Part shown: one piece after another, positions 27,886-36,626 of the stretch
How the letters are laid out: each line of letters starts with the position of its first letter
How positions within the stretch are numbered: the first letter of the stretch is position 1
NCBI GenBank assembly: GCA_041399155.1
Contig: JAWKTI010000001.1
Span: forward strand, 1,364,001-1,428,000
Source: Zavarzinella sp.
GTDB taxonomy: Bacteria > Planctomycetota > Planctomycetia > Gemmatales > Gemmataceae
DNA length: 64,000 nt
Reading direction: 5' to 3'
Translations under genes and position numbers: made by a program
Notes under the pieces: generated by a model
The model's database searches: none
Seen by the model: only the letters and a program-made list of their open reading frames with translations
Told to the model about the DNA's origin: nothing

Positions 27886-29313
27886 TTATTGCCGTGGGGG
27901 ATTGCGATAATCCAACGGCGGCTTTTGGTTTTTGCCGATCAATGGCTCATATTTTCGCTCACCCAATTGCACACTCAGTTCTTTTTTTGCAGCAGCAATC
28001 ACTTCCGGTTGCATTAACAGATCCCATGCACTGCAGGCCATTGTTTTTGCTGCCAGTTGCATTCCCTGTTTACCAATTGTTGTGCCACCTGCTGCAACGG
28101 CCTGCCACGAGTGGGCTGGTGTGCCAGGAACATAACATGCCGTGGTGAAGCCAGCCGTAGGGACCACCCAGGATACATCTCCCACATCGGTTGAGCCTTT
28201 AGTGAGTTTTCCTGCGGAGAATTCGACGCTTTTGATGCTGTCCAATGTCACTTTGGTGTCCAGGTGCTGCTGCATTCTGGTAGCAAAGCGAAAATCATCT
28301 TCCGAATATCGAATCTGATTTAATTTTTTCAGATTTCCAGCAATCACATCGGAGAGAGTACGATTAGGCAGCAATTCCTTTGTGCCTCCTAATTCGACGA
28401 TTTCCAGCCTTGTTTCTGTCGCCAGTGCAGCTCCCTGAGCACATTTCAACAACCTGGGATAAATTTTTTGAATTACTTGCGAGTCTGGGTGACGAACGTA
28501 AAAGAAAACTTCGGCGAATTCCGGTACAACATTCGGTGCATTCCCCCCACCATGGGTGATTGTGTGGTGAATCCTGGTAAAATCAGGACAGTGCTCCCGC
28601 AGCAATTCTGCTGCATGGGTAGTTAAAGCCACACCATCCAGGGCAGATCGCCCAGCTTCCGGTGAGCCTGCTGCATGGGCCGCCTTGCCATGAAACCGAA
28701 ATTTGACAGCAATCCGCGACAAACATGTATTGTCTCCCGCTGAATTTTTGGACGAAGGATGCCAGTGTAATACTACATCGCAATCTTCGAAGAGGCCGGC
28801 ACGTACCATGAACGCCTTGGCAGATCCACCTTCTTCTGCGGGACAACCATAAAATCGAATGGTACCATTAATTTTTTTTAACCGAATTTGCTCCCCCAGA
28901 GCAATTGCCGCAGACATAGACGCGGCACCGAACAGGTGGTGTCCACACGCATGCCCATAACCATTTCCTTTGCGGATTTTTCGTTCTGGTACCGCTTCCT
29001 GTGCCAATTCTGGAAGTGCGTCATATTCACCTAAAATTCCAATCACTGGTTTGCCGGAACCAATCGTAGCTGTGAACGCAGTGGGAATCTCTGCTACCCC
29101 GAACTTAATTTCAAAGCCAGCGTTTTCGAGCTCTTTCGCCAGTAATTTGGTACTTTGAATTTCCTGATAGCCAGGTTCAGCGAATTCCCAGATCTTTTGA
29201 GCGATCTCCCATGTGGATTTTTCACGCGAATCAACTGATTTGATCAGCTCGTTGTGATCTGCAGACAAGGGGGATACAAAGAGCAGGAACGGAAAAAATG
29301 AGTTTTTACTCAT
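27886..29313 (-). CDS. Secreted M20-family amidohydrolase (AbgB-like)
   Basis: 475 residues from ATG 29313; a TTG lies one codon upstream. A short signal peptide is present (FFPFLLFVSPLSA). Metal-dependent amidase motifs are ILGEYDALPEL, the ligand cluster YGHACGHHLFG, CPAEEGGSAK and HGKAAHAAGSPEAGRSALD. The closest named relatives are aminobenzoyl-glutamate and indole-acetyl-amino-acid hydrolases; the substrate here is not known. It is the last gene of the purA-uppS-cdsA operon, 21 bp after cdsA, and is 3 bp from the convergent rplC stop. Confidence 0.88.
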   Translation of the reverse strand: MSKNSFFPFLLFVSPLSADHNELIKSVDSREKSTWEIAQKIWEFAEPGYQEIQSTKLLAKELENAGFEIKFGVAEIPTAFTATIGSGKPVIGILGEYDALPELAQEAVPERKIRKGNGYGHACGHHLFGAASMSAAIALGEQIRLKKINGTIRFYGCPAEEGGSAKAFMVRAGLFEDCDVVLHWHPSSKNSAGDNTCLSRIAVKFRFHGKAAHAAGSPEAGRSALDGVALTTHAAELLREHCPDFTRIHHTITHGGGNAPNVVPEFAEVFFYVRHPDSQVIQKIYPRLLKCAQGAALATETRLEIVELGGTKELLPNRTLSDVIAGNLKKLNQIRYSEDDFRFATRMQQHLDTKVTLDSIKSVEFSAGKLTKGSTDVGDVSWVVPTAGFTTACYVPGTPAHSWQAVAAGGTTIGKQGMQLAAKTMACSAWDLLMQPEVIAAAKKELSVQLGERKYEPLIGKNQKPPLDYRNPPRQ

Positions 29314-29337
29314 CAAGTGCCTCCGGTGGTGGAAAAA

Positions 29338-30201
29338 TTAATGAAATATCAGCCACAAGTACCCAATCGGTGCGGCAAAAAGCAGAGAATCGATCAGATC
29401 GAGCACTCCACCAAAGCCTGGGAGTGTGCGTGAGGCGTCTTTTTTTCCTAATTCTCGCTTCAGTAACGACTCTGCTAAATCACCCAATACACCCGCCAAC
29501 CCCACTGTCACACCAAAAAGTGTTGATTGCAAAATAGAGAGTGCCGTGGGTAAATAAATCTGGGAAAAAACCACGGCAAAAACTGTGCCAATGATCATCC
29601 CGCCACAAAATCCCTGCCACGTTTTTTTCGGGCTTAGTGTGGGGGCCATTTGCTTTCTGCCAAGAATCTTACCTGTAAGAAACTTACCAGTAAAGTATGC
29701 ACCGATATCATTTGTTTTGGGAACGAATACGAGTAGACCCAATGCCAGCAAGGCTTTTTCGGGTGAAAACCAGCGTGCCTGAATAAAAAATGTGGGCAGA
29801 ATCCCCAGATAAATCAACATAAACGCAGTAAAACCCACTCGAAAAAGCACATTGGGGCGTTTTCCATAGCAAAACATCTCCAAAACCAGCGTCAGAATGG
29901 TGAATCCCACCAAAATGGCAAGTTGCACCGCCAGAATCTGTTCTGTGGGGAAGGGGATCTCTCGAAAACTGTTTACCCAATTCGCGGCAATGTGGGCACC
30001 TACGCCCAGGTATTGGATACCAAAGTATGGGCGATCACTTTGGGGCAACAACATGATCAGCTCACGTGTCGCGAGCAGTAATGCCACCGAAATAGTACAG
30101 AAAAAGACGGGATAGTATGGTTGGCCCCACGAACCCTCTGATAAAAGTACGATCATTAAGGCAATGAGAATCAGCCCCATCCATAAGCGATGAATCAGCA
30201 T
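29338..30201 (-). CDS. cdsA: Phosphatidate cytidylyltransferase CdsA
   Basis: 287 residues with eight or so membrane helices. It makes CDP-diacylglycerol from phosphatidate and CTP in the inner membrane. The family signature is near the C-terminus: LAGVLGDLAESLLKRELGKK followed by DASRTLPGFGGVLDLIDSLL. The Mg-binding stretch FVPKTNDIGAYFTGK and LSPKKTWQGFCGG precede it. It starts 2 bp after the uppS stop, the common bacterial uppS-cdsA pairing. Start ATG at 30201. Confidence 0.95.
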   Translation of the reverse strand: MLIHRLWMGLILIALMIVLLSEGSWGQPYYPVFFCTISVALLLATRELIMLLPQSDRPYFGIQYLGVGAHIAANWVNSFREIPFPTEQILAVQLAILVGFTILTLVLEMFCYGKRPNVLFRVGFTAFMLIYLGILPTFFIQARWFSPEKALLALGLLVFVPKTNDIGAYFTGKFLTGKILGRKQMAPTLSPKKTWQGFCGGMIIGTVFAVVFSQIYLPTALSILQSTLFGVTVGLAGVLGDLAESLLKRELGKKDASRTLPGFGGVLDLIDSLLFAAPIGYLWLIFH

Positions 30202-30203
30202 CT

Positions 30204-30926
30204 TCAGGACTCTTGTGTCGTCAGGCCACCATAGCGTCTTTGACGGTGGCCATAATTATTCAAAGCTTCATGAAACTGTTGAGTGGTGAACTCTGGCCAG
30301 CATGTCTGAGTCACCCAGATTTCTGCATATGAAATTTGCCACAGCAGAAAATTACTGATTCTCAGTTCGCCAGCAGTGCGAATCAGTAAATCCGGATCAA
30401 GCATATCGCTCGTGTATAAATGTTTGCTGATGGTCAATTCTGAAATTGCATCTGGTGCTATTTCATTCCGCTGAACTTTTTCTGCAATCTCGTGCACTGC
30501 ATCAACAATTTCCTGCCTCGATCCATAATTAATTGCTAATGCAAGGATCATACCCGTGTTGTCGCTGCTTAATTGTTCGTTGATTTCTATTTCAGCAACA
30601 ATCTCTTGGGCCAGATCCTGTCGTCTGCCAATCATCCGAAAACGGATATTATTTTTTTTGATGGTTTCTCTTTCCTGCTGCAGGTATTGCAGCAGAAGAC
30701 CCATCAGAAAATCAACTTCTTCTTTTGGTCGCTTCCAATTCTCAGAACTGAAACTGTACAAGGTTAATTGGGCTAGACCTAATCTGCTGGCTTCTTCAGT
30801 GATCGTGCGTACCACTTCAGCACCCTGCAGGTGGCCATGAATTCTGGGAAGCCCTTGTTCTTTGGCCCAACGGCCATTGCCATCCATGATGATGGCAACA
30901 TGTGCAGGAAGCTTTTCCGTTAACAT
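30204..30926 (-). CDS. uppS: Isoprenyl transferase / undecaprenyl diphosphate synthase
   Basis: 240 residues. It condenses isopentenyl diphosphate onto farnesyl diphosphate to make the lipid carrier for cell-wall and glycan synthesis. HVAIIMDGNGRWA carries the catalytic D15. RIHGHLQGAE, LYSFSSENWKRP and the C-terminal DLLIRTAGELRISNFLLWQ are diagnostic. It lies 33 bp downstream of purA and 2 bp upstream of cdsA on the same strand. Product chain length cannot be judged from sequence. Confidence 0.96.
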   Translation of the reverse strand: MLTEKLPAHVAIIMDGNGRWAKEQGLPRIHGHLQGAEVVRTITEEASRLGLAQLTLYSFSSENWKRPKEEVDFLMGLLLQYLQQERETIKKNNIRFRMIGRRQDLAQEIVAEIEINEQLSSDNTGMILALAINYGSRQEIVDAVHEIAEKVQRNEIAPDAISELTISKHLYTSDMLDPDLLIRTAGELRISNFLLWQISYAEIWVTQTCWPEFTTQQFHEALNNYGHRQRRYGGLTTQES

Positions 30927-30959
30927 AAGTAAGATCCTACAATTGGCGGCAGGGATGGT

Positions 30960-32258
30960 TTAGTCGATGATGATCGTCTGGTCGCGATCAGGTCCAACAG
31001 AAATAGTCTTCACTGGCAGCCCCACCAGTTCACTGATCCGTTGAATGTACCTTTGTGCCTGCGCGGGCAGATCGTTTAGTTTTTTCACATGAGTGATTTC
31101 TTCTTTCCAGCCTTCCATCACTTCGTATTTTGGTTTACAGTTTTCCAGGATGTGGGCATCACTGATGAATGATCGCCGCACAGCACCATCCAATTCGTAT
31201 CCGACACAAATTTTGATTTCTTCAAGACCAGACAGCACATCCAGCAACATCACCGCCAGTTCATCCGCGCCCGCAATTGCTGCAGTATAGCGGCAGGCTA
31301 CCGCATCGAACCACCCACAGCGACGTGGGCGCCCGGTAACCGTACCAAATTCGCGACCTTTCTGGCGGATTCGCTCACCAATACCAGTGGGGCCATCGTC
31401 CAATTCTGTCGGAAAGGGGCCATTCCCCACTCGGGTAGTGTAGGCCTTCAAAACGCCAATGATTTTGCCCAACATTTTTGCAGGCACACCTGTTCCTGGC
31501 CAGATCCCGGATGGTAAGCTCGAGGAGCTGGTCACATAAGGAAATGTACCATGGTCCAGATCCAACAAACTTCCCTGTGCCGCTTCAAACAACAATCGTT
31601 TTTTGTCTTGCAAGGACTGATGGAGGTATTGCACAGAATCGGTTACATACGGCTTTATCGCTTCGCCATATTTGCGGTATTCATCATACACTGCTTCCAG
31701 ATGTAATTGTTGTGGAGTGGCACCTTCCGGCGTAAATGTCTGGAAAATGGCATTTTTGTAAGCAATGATTTTCGCAAGTCGCGCTTTCAAGTGCTGTGGA
31801 TAAAGCAATTCCCCCACCCGAATGCCATGCACGCGACCAGCTTTATCCTGATAACAAGGTCCAATACCTCGCCCAGTTGTGCCAATGGCTCCTGATTTTT
31901 CCGTTTCTGTCAGCTTGTCTTCGATAATGTGGTAAGGAAAAATCACGTGGGCATGGTCGCTGATCAGCAAGCGATTGGTGACGGAAATACCACTTTCTTT
32001 CAATTGCTCGATCTCCTTGAGCAACTGTGGTGGATAGATTACCACTCCGTTACCAATAACCGCCTGCAGGTGTGGTTTCAGGATTCCAGTCGGCAAAATG
32101 GAAACTTTAAATGTTTTATCGCCATGGACAATCGTATGCCCGGCATTATTTCCACCGTTATAGCGGACAACAATATCGTGGTTTGCACCAAGAATATCGA
32201 CAATCTTTCCTTTGGCTTCATCGCCCCACTGCAAACCCACCACACATGTTGAATGCAT
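30960..32258 (-). CDS. purA: Adenylosuccinate synthetase
   Basis: 432 residues from ATG 32258 (MHSTCVVGLQWGDEAKGK); an upstream start at 32306 adds 16 unrelated residues. It uses GTP to couple IMP with aspartate in AMP synthesis. The GTP loop GLQWGDEAKGKIVD, NNAGHT, GTTGRGIGPCYQDK, GTFPYVTSSS and GRPRRCGWFD are family motifs, and length is normal. First gene of the minus-strand operon with uppS and cdsA. An AT-rich 0.5-kb intergenic region lies upstream. Confidence 0.97.
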   Translation of the reverse strand: MHSTCVVGLQWGDEAKGKIVDILGANHDIVVRYNGGNNAGHTIVHGDKTFKVSILPTGILKPHLQAVIGNGVVIYPPQLLKEIEQLKESGISVTNRLLISDHAHVIFPYHIIEDKLTETEKSGAIGTTGRGIGPCYQDKAGRVHGIRVGELLYPQHLKARLAKIIAYKNAIFQTFTPEGATPQQLHLEAVYDEYRKYGEAIKPYVTDSVQYLHQSLQDKKRLLFEAAQGSLLDLDHGTFPYVTSSSSLPSGIWPGTGVPAKMLGKIIGVLKAYTTRVGNGPFPTELDDGPTGIGERIRQKGREFGTVTGRPRRCGWFDAVACRYTAAIAGADELAVMLLDVLSGLEEIKICVGYELDGAVRRSFISDAHILENCKPKYEVMEGWKEEITHVKKLNDLPAQAQRYIQRISELVGLPVKTISVGPDRDQTIIID

Positions 32259-32777
32259 GGAATCCCCTACCTTTGTCAAACAAGAACCATTAAGAACTCG
32301 CATCAACTGATTAATTTATGGATAAATGGGAGTTTTTCAGGTTTTCCGGCAAAGAAAGGCGTTTCAAATTCTTGAAGAAATCTGCAACCAATCAACTGAT
32401 TTCGATTACAAAAATCCAGGCCATAGTGGATATGGCAATGGATAAACGAAAGTCGTACGCAGGACCACTTTTAGATGGTTGTGCCGGCAACCATCGCTCC
32501 CGCGCAGGCGGGAAACCAGTTTAGTTACTGAAATTCACTGAAGGTTCAAATTAAAATGCAGCGATTTCATTAGATGAGAAAAACAACAACAGGTTAAGAA
32601 ATGCGTTGTTGTAAAGGCTGAGTTACGAAAAGGAAAATTAGTTTGTGTATCAGTAATTGATGCAGCTGGTATTATTTACAGAAATATTTCCATTTTGTGC
32701 AAAATATGCTTGACAGGCATGAAACGGTTGAAGTAACCTAACGGATGTCTAATCCAAAAAAATTATGAGTCCACCAC
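32259..32777. other. AT-rich intergenic region with two hairpins
   Basis: About 520 bp between the divergent purA and beta-helix genes. It must hold promoters for both. The only clear structure is the tandem hairpin pair at 32475-32513. A plus-strand reading frame at 32318-32524 has no recognisable features and looks fortuitous. The segment 32520-32777 is strongly AT-rich, with no convincing sigma70 box pair by eye. Confidence 0.6.
32475..32513. repeat. Tandem REP-like hairpin pair
   Basis: Two adjacent perfect palindromes: ATGGTTG/CAACCAT (32475-32481 with 32488-32494) and TCCCGC/GCGGGA (32498-32503 with 32508-32513), 3 bp apart. GC-rich paired stems in an AT-rich intergenic region resemble REP/BIME elements. 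No second copy was noticed in this window, so the repeat status is inferred from form only. Confidence 0.4.
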
Positions 32778-34130
32778 ATGAATTTGTCCCCCCCCCCCCT
32801 CCAGAAATTAAGAAGAACTCTACAGTTGGAGTACTTAGAAGAACGAACTGTCATGGACGGTGATCCGATTACGGTAACGCTGGATCCTCCCGGCCCACCA
32901 CCGCCACCACCTCCTCCTTCAATGTCATTCCTAGTAAACACTTTAGAAGATACACACGACGCTGATTTAACTGATGGAGTTGCACTTGATGCCAACGGCA
33001 TGACCTCACTGAGAGCAGCACTTGAGCAATCAAATGAAACAGCAACAGGCTCAATAATTCAATTTGACACTCAGCTAGGAATTAATGGGGATGCTGTTAT
33101 CGAACTGGTTGGTAGCAGGTTAGTTATCGAAGCGCCTACTCACATCAAAGGATCGAGTGGTTTTCGAATAATAGTTACTCTTAGCAATGGATTGCAGAGC
33201 AATCTGTTACGTATTGATATGGTGGCTGGTGAACAATCAATAATTGAGCACATTAATTTCGAAGGTGGATACACAGTTTTTAATGGTGGCGCGATTTATC
33301 ATGATAGTGGTGAATTGATTTTAAATGATGTAATACTTGCAAACAATTACACATCTGGCAGAGGTGGTGGCATATTTGTATCGGGTAATAATACTAAGCT
33401 AACATTAAACGGAGTAGCTATCATTTCGAATATAGCCGAACAAGGCGGAGGAGGAATCTACTCTGAAGTTGGCTTTACGGCGACTTATTCACAAATTGCC
33501 TTAAATCACTCGGATGGCAATGGTGGTGGAATTCATACAGATGGTGCAACATACTTAAACAATGTTGAAGTTAATGGAAATTCATCTGGTGCTAACGGGG
33601 GAGGTATATATCATAGTAGCCTCTTTGGTCCAGAAGCATTAGTTATCAATAACTCTACGATAGAAAGCAACACTGCATCCGGAGATGGTGGCGGAATCTT
33701 TCAAGCAGGTTTGGGTTTCAGTTCAATTTCAATCAATAACACATATATTATATTAAATCATGCATACAATGGAGGCGGAATTTACTTTCAGAATACAGGT
33801 CACATACAGAATTCATTTATAGATAACAATGTCGCCAACAATGGTGGTGGAATTTGTAACGAGCAGGCAGACCTTTCTGTATCTAATACAACTTTTATTG
33901 GAAATTGGGCTTACGAATACGGCGGTGCATTGTATTTGTTAGTGGGCTCAAGTGTCTTCTCGGAATGTATCTTTAGTAACAATTTGGCAGGGCTTTCATT
34001 TGGTGCAGGTATGTATGGTGCTGATGTTGCTTTGAAAAATATAGGGGTCGGCCAATTTTCATGGCCATACTATCTTTTTGAGAACTGCTATTCAATTGAA
34101 GGTTTAGATATTGTTTGGGATCCAAGGTAA
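32778..34130 (+). CDS. CSLREA-type beta-helix surface protein with 5' poly-C tract
   Basis: 450 residues from ATG 32778. No classical signal peptide; instead LRRTLQLEYLEERTVMDG resembles the N-terminal LE.LE.R motif of exported planctomycete proteins. A proline run (PPGPPPPPPPPS) precedes a CSLREA-like domain (FLVNTLEDTHDADLTDG and TSLRAALEQSNE). Residues about 150-430 contain many GGGI(Y/F/H) repeats (GRGGGIFVSGN, NGGGIYHSS, DGGGIFQAG, NGGGICNEQ), the pattern of parallel beta-helix or Pmp-like proteins. It ends without an obvious anchor. The codon positions for S4-P5-P6-P7 form a run of 12 C (32788-32799). Base composition is AT-richer than neighbours. The next gene follows 6 bp later. Confidence 0.82.
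   Translation: MNLSPPPLQKLRRTLQLEYLEERTVMDGDPITVTLDPPGPPPPPPPPSMSFLVNTLEDTHDADLTDGVALDANGMTSLRAALEQSNETATGSIIQFDTQLGINGDAVIELVGSRLVIEAPTHIKGSSGFRIIVTLSNGLQSNLLRIDMVAGEQSIIEHINFEGGYTVFNGGAIYHDSGELILNDVILANNYTSGRGGGIFVSGNNTKLTLNGVAIISNIAEQGGGGIYSEVGFTATYSQIALNHSDGNGGGIHTDGATYLNNVEVNGNSSGANGGGIYHSSLFGPEALVINNSTIESNTASGDGGGIFQAGLGFSSISINNTYIILNHAYNGGGIYFQNTGHIQNSFIDNNVANNGGGICNEQADLSVSNTTFIGNWAYEYGGALYLLVGSSVFSECIFSNNLAGLSFGAGMYGADVALKNIGVGQFSWPYYLFENCYSIEGLDIVWDPR
32788..32799 (+). repeat. Homopolymeric C12 tract at the 5' end of the beta-helix gene
   Basis: Twelve consecutive C residues starting at the fourth codon of the gene. A second ATG at 32765 lies 13 bp upstream of the ATG at 32778 and reads through the tract in another frame, stopping after about 34 codons. 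A tract of 11 or 14 C would put that upstream ATG in frame with the gene. This is a slippage-prone arrangement. Confidence 0.85.
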
Positions 34131-34136
34131 TAAAAT

Positions 34137-35456
34137 ATGAAGTTGATTGGTTCGATTTTGCTGATTCTACTATTGCAAAATTTTATTATTGCGCAAGACA
34201 TAGTCGCAATACCGCACCCCCTCCAGCTTCCTGAGCAGCTAAAAACTCAAATTCTGGATGGCAAAGTAAAAAGTGCAGATTATCGAACATTTCTTTCACA
34301 AAGTGTACACAACCCGACACTTTTGCGTTCGTACCTTCTGGAATTACAGCATACCCCTACGGTATCACTGGGACTTCGAACCATTGGAGCAAACGCTTTT
34401 TTTGACCGCGATGAGAACTACACATACTTCAGAAAATTGTTTGCAGAAAGACGAGTTGATTTTGTGAATGAGATAGTTGCTTGTGCTGGCACTGATGAAG
34501 TGCTGCTTGAAGCAGCACGGAATACGATATCCTTACAGGTGCAATTGTATGCTGAAATAAACAAGATTCGCTTGAGCATCAATCAGAACATCGATCGGTA
34601 CGACAGTATTTTTCCAAAATCGTTGATTGAACCCGAAAACGCGAACAAATTAGTATTTGTTCGTCCTCAGCAAAACTTGCTTTTCGATCCATTGGGTGCT
34701 TTTGTTTCTTCACCAGCTTGCTATGGCGACAAACGAACAGGTGCTCACAAATCGATCTTATTCGGTTTTGATGAGTCTCAATACGCAATTACCAGAGCAC
34801 CGCCAGTTTTTTCGAAGACAATAATTTTAGCAAATCAACCAGTGCAGTTTTTTGGGTTGAATCGTGTGTTTACTGTCATTGATGGAGATTGTACTCTTGA
34901 TAAAATAAGTAGTAATGGTATACAGTCTTATAATCGGGTAGATTATTCATTAATGATCGTAAACGGTGATTTGAATTCCAGGATTGGTTTTCCGTGTGCT
35001 ACGTTCGCGGTAATCAATGGAAACGTAAAGATTGAGCAAACATCTTCTGTAGAGTATCACCCTGCTTACTCAATGCTTTTTTCTAAGGGCAAGCTATCCA
35101 GCGACAAAGACTACGATTCCAAGAAGTATTTATGTCATATGGAGCCAGAATGCAAGAAGCTCCCTTTGGGAATCCGTTTTTTCGAACTGTCCGACGTGGG
35201 GCTGAAATTAGCTGTCAAAGATGGTGTTGTAACGATTGCTGAACTAAGCAAAGAGGGCTTCATGGCCAAGACATTTCGACCAGGGGATACTTTCAAGCGT
35301 GTGAATGGCATCAAAATCAACAACGAACAGGATTTACGTCGTCAGATGCGTTCCACCGTGGTGTGGGATGGCGGGATATTCGAAATGGAACGTGCTGGCA
35401 CCACCCAGACCTATCTTGTCAAACCGAACTACTTCGATCTCAAGCCAAAAAAATGA
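34137..35456 (+). CDS. Secreted hypothetical protein with C-terminal PDZ-like domain
   Basis: 439 residues. Signal peptide MKLIGSILLILLLQNFIIA. Residues about 20-350 match no family I recognise. There is a beta-rich section (FFGLNRVFTVIDGDCTLDK, YSLMIVNGDLNSRIGF) that may be a small beta-solenoid. The last 80 residues look like a PDZ domain: GFMAKTFRPGDTFKRVNG, then IKINNEQDLRRQM. It starts 6 bp after the beta-helix gene, so the two are probably one operon and both extracytoplasmic. AT-rich like its partner. Confidence 0.72.
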   Translation: MKLIGSILLILLLQNFIIAQDIVAIPHPLQLPEQLKTQILDGKVKSADYRTFLSQSVHNPTLLRSYLLELQHTPTVSLGLRTIGANAFFDRDENYTYFRKLFAERRVDFVNEIVACAGTDEVLLEAARNTISLQVQLYAEINKIRLSINQNIDRYDSIFPKSLIEPENANKLVFVRPQQNLLFDPLGAFVSSPACYGDKRTGAHKSILFGFDESQYAITRAPPVFSKTIILANQPVQFFGLNRVFTVIDGDCTLDKISSNGIQSYNRVDYSLMIVNGDLNSRIGFPCATFAVINGNVKIEQTSSVEYHPAYSMLFSKGKLSSDKDYDSKKYLCHMEPECKKLPLGIRFFELSDVGLKLAVKDGVVTIAELSKEGFMAKTFRPGDTFKRVNGIKINNEQDLRRQMRSTVVWDGGIFEMERAGTTQTYLVKPNYFDLKPKK

Positions 35457-35487
35457 AAACTCCTTTCACTTCTTTTGCCGATGACCT

Positions 35488-36204
35488 TTAACGTGTATTA
35501 AGCAACAAATCGATTTTGGCAGGGAAGTCTTTGAGTTCAAATTTTAACGGGGTACTTGAAGCAAGGCCATATTCAGCAGGAATCGCATAATTTTTGGCCG
35601 AATCGGAAGTGACCAGCACCAGATAATTTCCTTTGGCCAATTCCTTGATCTGGTAGCCTCCCTGTTCGGTGGTTTGGGTTTGGTAAACTCGTGGCGGGTT
35701 TGCACCGAGCGTGACATACCAGATGGTGGCTTTGGGAATTGGTTTGCCATTCAGCAGCAATTTGCCCACCACACCCTGATCGACATCTTTGACTTGTGGC
35801 ACCATCGGAGTTTTTTTCTGTTGATCAGGCACATTTCTTGGTGGAATATCAACCACTTCTACTTTCGATCCGGTGGATTTCTTGCGAAGTTCTGTTCGCA
35901 CTTCTTCGATCAGTTCGTGCATCAGAAAAGCTTTTTTGGCCATGCTTTGTTCAACGTCAATTTTCTGAGTACGTTCTGCAATACGTTTTTGCAATTCTGG
36001 ACGATGTTTTAAGAAACGTGCTGCAACTTCGAGCCCCCCTTGAAACATACGGTAACAACTCAATGGGTCGCCATCGTTGTATAATTTTGCACCACGGTCA
36101 TGGATATCTCGTAGTGATTCCGAAGCGAGAATGTCTGTTTTTACCGATTCTTCTTCAGCGGAAACAACGGCACAAAACATCAACAGGATCGTCAGTACTT
36201 TCAT
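35488..36204 (-). CDS. Secreted protein with carboxypeptidase-regulatory-like domain
   Basis: 238 residues. Signal peptide MKVLTILLMFCAVVSA. The N-terminal half is helical and charged (ARFLKHRPELQKRIAERTQK). The C-terminal half is an Ig-like carboxypeptidase regulatory fold: GVVGKLLLNGKPIPKATIW, then TTEQGGYQIKELAKGNYLVLV. This is typical of planctomycete periplasmic proteins. Its ATG overlaps the stop of the FtsQ-like gene (ATGA), so it is the third gene of the murB operon; a cell-envelope role is inferred. Confidence 0.75.
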   Translation of the reverse strand: MKVLTILLMFCAVVSAEEESVKTDILASESLRDIHDRGAKLYNDGDPLSCYRMFQGGLEVAARFLKHRPELQKRIAERTQKIDVEQSMAKKAFLMHELIEEVRTELRKKSTGSKVEVVDIPPRNVPDQQKKTPMVPQVKDVDQGVVGKLLLNGKPIPKATIWYVTLGANPPRVYQTQTTEQGGYQIKELAKGNYLVLVTSDSAKNYAIPAEYGLASSTPLKFELKDFPAKIDLLLNTR

Positions 36205-36626
36205 CGATTCGTACTCTTTGGTTGAACGGGGTTTTCCAGGCTCTCTGGGCGATTACGAAAGATTAATTTGACTTCGATCATCCCTTCCGGGTTAACCGAA
36301 ACCGATTGGACCTGTTTCACTTTTGGGTGTCTTGCAAACGATTGATGCAGCGTAATCGTTAGTTGTGGGTCGAGGAGTTGCTGTCGATCTGCGATCGCAC
36401 CAATGTAAAGGATTTCCTGCAGAAAATCTTCTCTTGTTGATCCATCAGGTATCGGCATCAGCAGGCGATCATGTAGTGGAACAGAATAACGGTTGGCGTG
36501 CACGATCCGGGCATGCAATTTTGGCTGCAGAAGATCCCAGGTCGCCAGCCCAAGCACTGGCAACAACATGCCGAAGCACACTCCAGTCAGTTGCTTCCAC
36601 GGAAATGGCGGCTGGGGTTCTACCAC
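36201..36626 (-). CDS. FtsQ-like single-pass membrane protein (putative)
   Basis: 141 residues starting with GTG, overlapping the murB stop by 7 bp. One membrane helix near the N-terminus (LTGVCFGMLLPVLGLATWDLL) is followed by a short extracytoplasmic domain. Its end, TLHQSFARHPKVKQVQSVSV plus GMIEVKLIFRNRP, reads like the POTRA/FtsQ pattern hPxVxxVxxVxV...VxLxxRxP. In other bacteria ftsQ follows murB, which supports the guess. The protein is much shorter than FtsQ of proteobacteria and lacks its C-terminal domain, so the call stays tentative. Confidence 0.55.
   Translation of the reverse strand: MVEPQPPFPWKQLTGVCFGMLLPVLGLATWDLLQPKLHARIVHANRYSVPLHDRLLMPIPDGSTREDFLQEILYIGAIADRQQLLDPQLTITLHQSFARHPKVKQVQSVSVNPEGMIEVKLIFRNRPESLENPVQPKSTNR

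Noticed and set aside
32318..32524. Plus-strand 68-codon open frame upstream of the beta-helix gene
   Set aside because: Composition looks random and it runs through the hairpin pair; no start signal.
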